Assembly (NCBI GenBank): GCA_012517205.1
Contig: JAAYVL010000110.1
Span: 1-55,378 of the forward strand
Length of the DNA stretch: 55,378 bases
Reading direction: 5' to 3'
Origin: Verrucomicrobiota bacterium
GTDB taxonomy: Bacteria; Verrucomicrobiota; Verrucomicrobiia; Limisphaerales; UBA8199
Under the pieces are notes generated by a model. It saw only the letters and a program-made list of their open reading frames with translations. It did no database searches and was not told the DNA's origin. A program made the position numbers and the translations under genes. Of the stretch, positions 52,301-55,378 are shown piece by piece; position 1 is the first letter of the stretch; each line of letters starts with the position of its first letter.

Positions 52301-55060
52301 GTGAGCCCGCGAGTATTCTGCAAAACCCGGCCCGGCGCGTCCGGCCGAAGAGCCTTTCACCCACTGGCGGAAACCTCCGCGCCCCGGCGAAAAATCGTTT
52401 GGCGCGGCCTCGCGTTCCTCCTCGCCGCACTGACGCCCGCCGTCGGCGCGGCGCCGGTCATGCGCACGATGAAGACCGCCAGTGCCGGAGTTCCGCTGCT
52501 GGCCAACGGCGGCTTTGAGAAAACTCACGCGGGCAGGCCGGTTTCCTGGACGGCCTGGCGGCAGGGCGGCCGCCTCGCGCCGGGCGAGGGACGCCAGGGC
52601 ACGCACGGCGTTATGTGCGAACGCCGGGACGGCGGCGGCGAATATGGCTTCAGCCAGACGCTCACGCTCAACCGGACCAACGTCGCGCCCTTCATCATTC
52701 GCGGCTGGAGCAAGGCCGAGCAGGTCAGCGGCAGCCCCGACGGCGGCTACGCGCTCTACGTGGACATTCTCTACACGGACGGCACCCCGCTCTGGGGCCA
52801 GACGGCCAGCTTCAACTGCGGCACGCATGATTGGGAGCAGCGCCAGTTTATTCTGCTGCCGGATAAACCGGTCCGGTCGCTGACCTTGCACTGCCTCTTT
52901 CGCGGGCACACGGGCAAGGTCTGGTTCGATGATGCCGCCGTCGAGGAAGTGGCCGCCCCCGCGGGCGCGTTTCTGTTTCAAGGCGTGCCGCTCCAGCCAA
53001 GCCCGCGGGAAGAACCGCCCCGCCGGGCCGCCCCCACCCGGCTCGCCACCCGCGACGGGCTGAAACTGATCCTGCGCGGCGACGCGTCCGCGTCCCTGCG
53101 GGTCGGGCGAACGGAACTCGGGAGCCACGCGCCCGCGGGCTTCCTGGCCCGCGACTTCGCCGCGGGTTCGGACTTCTACGGCTTTGCGGCGGAGGGAAGC
53201 TGCGCCGAACTGGGGCTGCGGCTGGCGGCGGACTTCCACGCGGGCGCGGATCATATCGCGGTGAGCGGGCGCCTCACCGACACCACCGGCCGCGACCGCG
53301 CGGTGACCTTGCTCTTTGCCCTGCCGCTGGACGCCACCGGCTGGCACTGGGGCGACGACGCGCGCCAGAGCCGGCGCATTGAAGGCGGCGGCGAATTCGC
53401 CAATACCGTCAACCTGCGGAGCGGGGCCAACGGCAAAATGTCGCTCTATCCCCTGGCGGCGGTGTGGAACGAACGCGCCGGGCTGGCGCTGGGGCTGGAC
53501 ATGGATCACCCCGCCCAATACCGGCTGGTCTATCATGCCGGCACCCGGCAATTCTTTATCGCCTACGACTTCGGCCTGGTCCCGGAGACCGCCCGGTTTC
53601 CCGGCGGCGCCGATTTCCGGTTCGTGATCTACCGCTTTGACCCGCGCTGGGGCTTTCGCGCGGCGCTGCAAAAGTATTACGACCTCTTCCCCCGGCACTT
53701 TGTCCGCCGCGTCCAGCGCGAAGGCCTTTGGATGCCGTTTACCGACATCGCCCGCGTGCCCAACCCCGCGGATTTCGGCTTCGCCTTCCAGGAGGGCGCG
53801 CCCAATGTCGCGTTCGACGACCGGCACGGCATTGCCAGCTTCGTCTATGTCGAGCCGATGAGCTACTGGCTGGCGCTGCCCGCCGACGCGCCCCGCACCT
53901 ACGCCAGCGCCCTGTCGGTCCTGACCAACGACCTGCGCGGCGCCCGGGGCGCGGAAAAGGCTGAAATGGCCGCCGCCACGCTCACCAGCGGCATCCGGGA
54001 TGCCGCCGATCAGTTCGCGCTTTACCTCGTCAAAGCTCCCTGGTGCGACGGCGGGGTCTTCACGCTCAACCCGGACCCGGCCATTCCGGCGTCGCCCGAA
54101 TATCCCTTCACCAAGGCGGGGGTCATGCACCGCCAAATCGAGGCCGCTTTCCGCCGGCATCAGCCCGCCGCCACCAACACCACCCCGGGGGCCGGCCTGG
54201 ACGGCGTCTATCTGGATTCGCTGGAGATGTCCAGCGCCGAGCTGAACTACCGCCGTGAACATTTCCGCACCGCCCAGGCGCCGCTGGTGTTCGACCGGGA
54301 AGGCCGGCCCTGCCAACTGATGATCTTCAACACCTGGACCTTCGCGCGCGAACTTGCCCGCCAAATGCACGACCGCGGCAAGCTGGTCTTCGCCAACTCC
54401 GTGCTCTGGCGGTTCGCCTTCCCCGCCCCGCTCCTGGATGTGCTCGGCACGGAGGTCAACTGGCTCTCCCAGGGCGAGTATCATCCGGACACGGACGCGG
54501 TGATGAACTTCCGCCGCGCCCTTTGCCGCCAAAAGCCCTACTGCCTGCTGCTCAACACCGACTATGCAAAGTTCACTCCCGACCGGGTCGAACGCTTTTT
54601 CCAGCGCTGCTTGTTTTACGGTGTGTGGCCCGGATTCTTCGACCCGGAAGCGGCCTCCAAAGACCCCTATTGGGCCTCCGGCAATAAGTGGTACGAACGC
54701 GACCGCCCGCTGTTTAAGAAATACATCCCCTGGTTCCGCCAGCTCACCGCCGCCGGCTGGCAGGCCATCCCCCATGCCACCTGCGATAACCCCCGGATCC
54801 AAATCGAACGCTTCGGCCCGGATCCCGGCGGCGCCGTATGGCTGACGCTGTTTAACGACACGCCCCATCCCCAGACCGGGGTGATCACCGCCGATCTGAA
54901 GGCGCTGGGCCTGAAGCGGCATCCCCGTGCGCGAATGTTGCTTTCCGGCACCCCCGCCAAACCCCAGCCCGGCGGCTGGCAGGTCTCCCTCTCTTCCCAG
55001 CAGGCCGAAATCCTGTGCCTGGCCTCCGAATCCCGCCATTTCCAGGGCCAAACGGACTAA
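52301..55060 (+). CDS. Large secreted protein, putative glycoside-hydrolase-like
   Basis: A 919-aa exported protein. The hydrophobic signal segment is WRGLAFLLAALTPAVGAAP; the start is uncertain (GTG at 52301 or TTG at 52268). An N-terminal beta-sandwich (about 55-210; LLANGGFEKTHAGRPVSWTA, KVWFDDAAVEEV) resembles carbohydrate-binding domains. A beta-rich middle (about 230-430) is followed by a barrel-like C-terminal part (about 440-830) with ASFVYVEPMSYWLALPADAP, DGVYLDSLEMSSAELNYRRE, LVFANSVLW and LDVLGTEVNW. The layout fits a retaining or alpha-galactosidase/hexosaminidase-like glycosidase with DGVYLDS as a candidate acidic strand end. I cannot place it in a GH family. It is divergent from the LamG protein gene. 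Confidence 0.75.
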   Translation: MSPRVFCKTRPGASGRRAFHPLAETSAPRRKIVWRGLAFLLAALTPAVGAAPVMRTMKTASAGVPLLANGGFEKTHAGRPVSWTAWRQGGRLAPGEGRQGTHGVMCERRDGGGEYGFSQTLTLNRTNVAPFIIRGWSKAEQVSGSPDGGYALYVDILYTDGTPLWGQTASFNCGTHDWEQRQFILLPDKPVRSLTLHCLFRGHTGKVWFDDAAVEEVAAPAGAFLFQGVPLQPSPREEPPRRAAPTRLATRDGLKLILRGDASASLRVGRTELGSHAPAGFLARDFAAGSDFYGFAAEGSCAELGLRLAADFHAGADHIAVSGRLTDTTGRDRAVTLLFALPLDATGWHWGDDARQSRRIEGGGEFANTVNLRSGANGKMSLYPLAAVWNERAGLALGLDMDHPAQYRLVYHAGTRQFFIAYDFGLVPETARFPGGADFRFVIYRFDPRWGFRAALQKYYDLFPRHFVRRVQREGLWMPFTDIARVPNPADFGFAFQEGAPNVAFDDRHGIASFVYVEPMSYWLALPADAPRTYASALSVLTNDLRGARGAEKAEMAAATLTSGIRDAADQFALYLVKAPWCDGGVFTLNPDPAIPASPEYPFTKAGVMHRQIEAAFRRHQPAATNTTPGAGLDGVYLDSLEMSSAELNYRREHFRTAQAPLVFDREGRPCQLMIFNTWTFARELARQMHDRGKLVFANSVLWRFAFPAPLLDVLGTEVNWLSQGEYHPDTDAVMNFRRALCRQKPYCLLLNTDYAKFTPDRVERFFQRCLFYGVWPGFFDPEAASKDPYWASGNKWYERDRPLFKKYIPWFRQLTAAGWQAIPHATCDNPRIQIERFGPDPGGAVWLTLFNDTPHPQTGVITADLKALGLKRHPRARMLLSGTPAKPQPGGWQVSLSSQQAEILCLASESRHFQGQTD

Positions 55061-55112
55061 AACCCCTGATTTGCTAACCGCCGCCCTTGGAGTCACTTAT
55101 GGCTACCATCCC

Positions 55113-55222
55113 GCCGTGTACAAGGGGTGTACAAGGGGTGCTCAAGCGGTGCCCGGCAGAGGTACAACCAAAAACCCTATGTACCCCCGGTGAGCATCCC
55201 TTGTACACCCCTTGTACACGGC
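55113..55222. repeat. TGTACA palindromic element, copy 4
   Basis: Full copy, 52 bp after the large secreted protein's stop codon. The left arm starts GCCGTGTACAAGGGGTGTAC at 55113 and the right arm ends GTACACCCCTTGTACACGGC at 55222; outer arms are perfect over 25 bp and the inner parts are diverged (GGTGCTCAAGCGG against CCGGTGAGCATCC). It follows the same plan as copies 2 and 3 and shares the trailing GGGAGCG with copy 1. Confidence 0.88.
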
Positions 55223-55276
55223 TCTTTGGGAGCGAGAAATGGAGTTGTGTCCGTCAAGTTCAGCAAATTGGTTATC

Positions 55277-55378
55277 ATGGTTTCCACTCAAGGTGTTTCT
55301 TGGCTTGCCCCCTGCGGCGGCGCCGCCGCAGGGGGCAAAATCGCGCGCTACGCCGCCACCGCGAGCGCCGGCGCTTTC
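55277..55378 (+). CDS. Possible start of a gene cut by the window end
   Basis: An ATG at 55277 opens a frame that stays open to the last base (34 codons: MVSTQGVSWLAPCGGAAAGG, then KIARYAATASAGAF). No Shine-Dalgarno and no recognisable domain. The first part includes a 34-bp perfect palindrome at 55305-55338, so the frame may be accidental. Listed because nothing else explains the end of the window. Confidence 0.25.
   Translation, partial: MVSTQGVSWLAPCGGAAAGGKIARYAATASAGAF
55305..55338. repeat. Perfect 34-bp palindrome without a loop
   Basis: Left half TTGCCCCCTGCGGCGGC (55305-55321) is the exact reverse complement of the right half (55322-55338). There is no spacer and no T-run on either side, so it is not a standard terminator. 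It lies about 80 bp after repeat copy 4. Confidence 0.8.

Overview
The window is GC-rich DNA that reads most naturally as a chromosome segment of a member of Verrucomicrobiota, probably the Pedosphaera/Limisphaera side of the phylum. This is an inference from gene content: two pseudopilin-like proteins (one with a perfect H-X9-DG motif), a TIGR03790-type protein, a secreted protein with GloVer-type tandem repeats and Ig domains, a secreted sulfatase, and LamG and discoidin-like secreted proteins. No rRNA, tRNA, CRISPR array or intact insertion sequence was recognised.

Layout. 1-1.45 kb: half of a dispersed palindromic element, then a pseudopilin on the minus strand. 1.9-8.9 kb: a five-gene operon with TetR regulator, small CBM48 protein, RND adaptor, RND pump and outer-membrane channel, led by a TTGACA-N17-TAATTT promoter with two AACG-NN-CGTT palindromes. 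9-10.5 kb: rubrerythrin and a two-domain retropepsin-like protein. 11.1-12.8 kb: a type II restriction-modification pair whose methylase carries APPY in place of DPPY. 13.3-16.9 kb: sulfatase, a gene-free stretch with a perfect 41-bp inverted repeat, and a second pseudopilin. 16.9-22.8 kb: a giant secreted S53 (sedolisin) peptidase with Ig domains and two blocks of seven repeats each.

22.9-30.5 kb: genes suggestive of polysaccharide or glycan work (APH-like kinase, nucleotidyltransferase-kinase fusion, nucleotide-sugar dehydrogenase, WecG/TagA/CpsF transferase, Agl23-like membrane protein) and a discoidin-like secreted protein. 30.9-35 kb: hisC, argA and a PBP4-type carboxypeptidase. 35.6-38 kb: a WYL regulator divergent from an ARPP-1 protein, with two copies of a 36-bp block whose dyad arms co-vary. 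38.2-43.4 kb: an operon of isocitrate-dehydrogenase-like enzyme, HMG-CoA-lyase-like enzyme, family III CoA transferase and the two subunits of an aconitase-family hydratase. 43.4-47.4 kb: TIGR03790 protein, a small DUF1232-like protein and a secreted alpha/beta hydrolase. 47.7-50.3 kb: a TPR-MshEN protein followed by a PilB/GspE ATPase. 50.4-55.1 kb: two divergent secreted proteins, one with a LamG fold interrupted by a seven-repeat propeller, the other a large putative glycosidase-like protein.

The most interesting signals are the TGTACA element family (four copies at about 15-20 kb spacing, each full copy with four TGTACA boxes in 11-bp phase), the WYL/ARPP-1 pair with co-varying duplicated operators, the five-gene acyl-CoA/tricarboxylate operon, and two proteins with unusual propeller architectures. 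All functions are assigned by reading the translated sequence; no database search was run.
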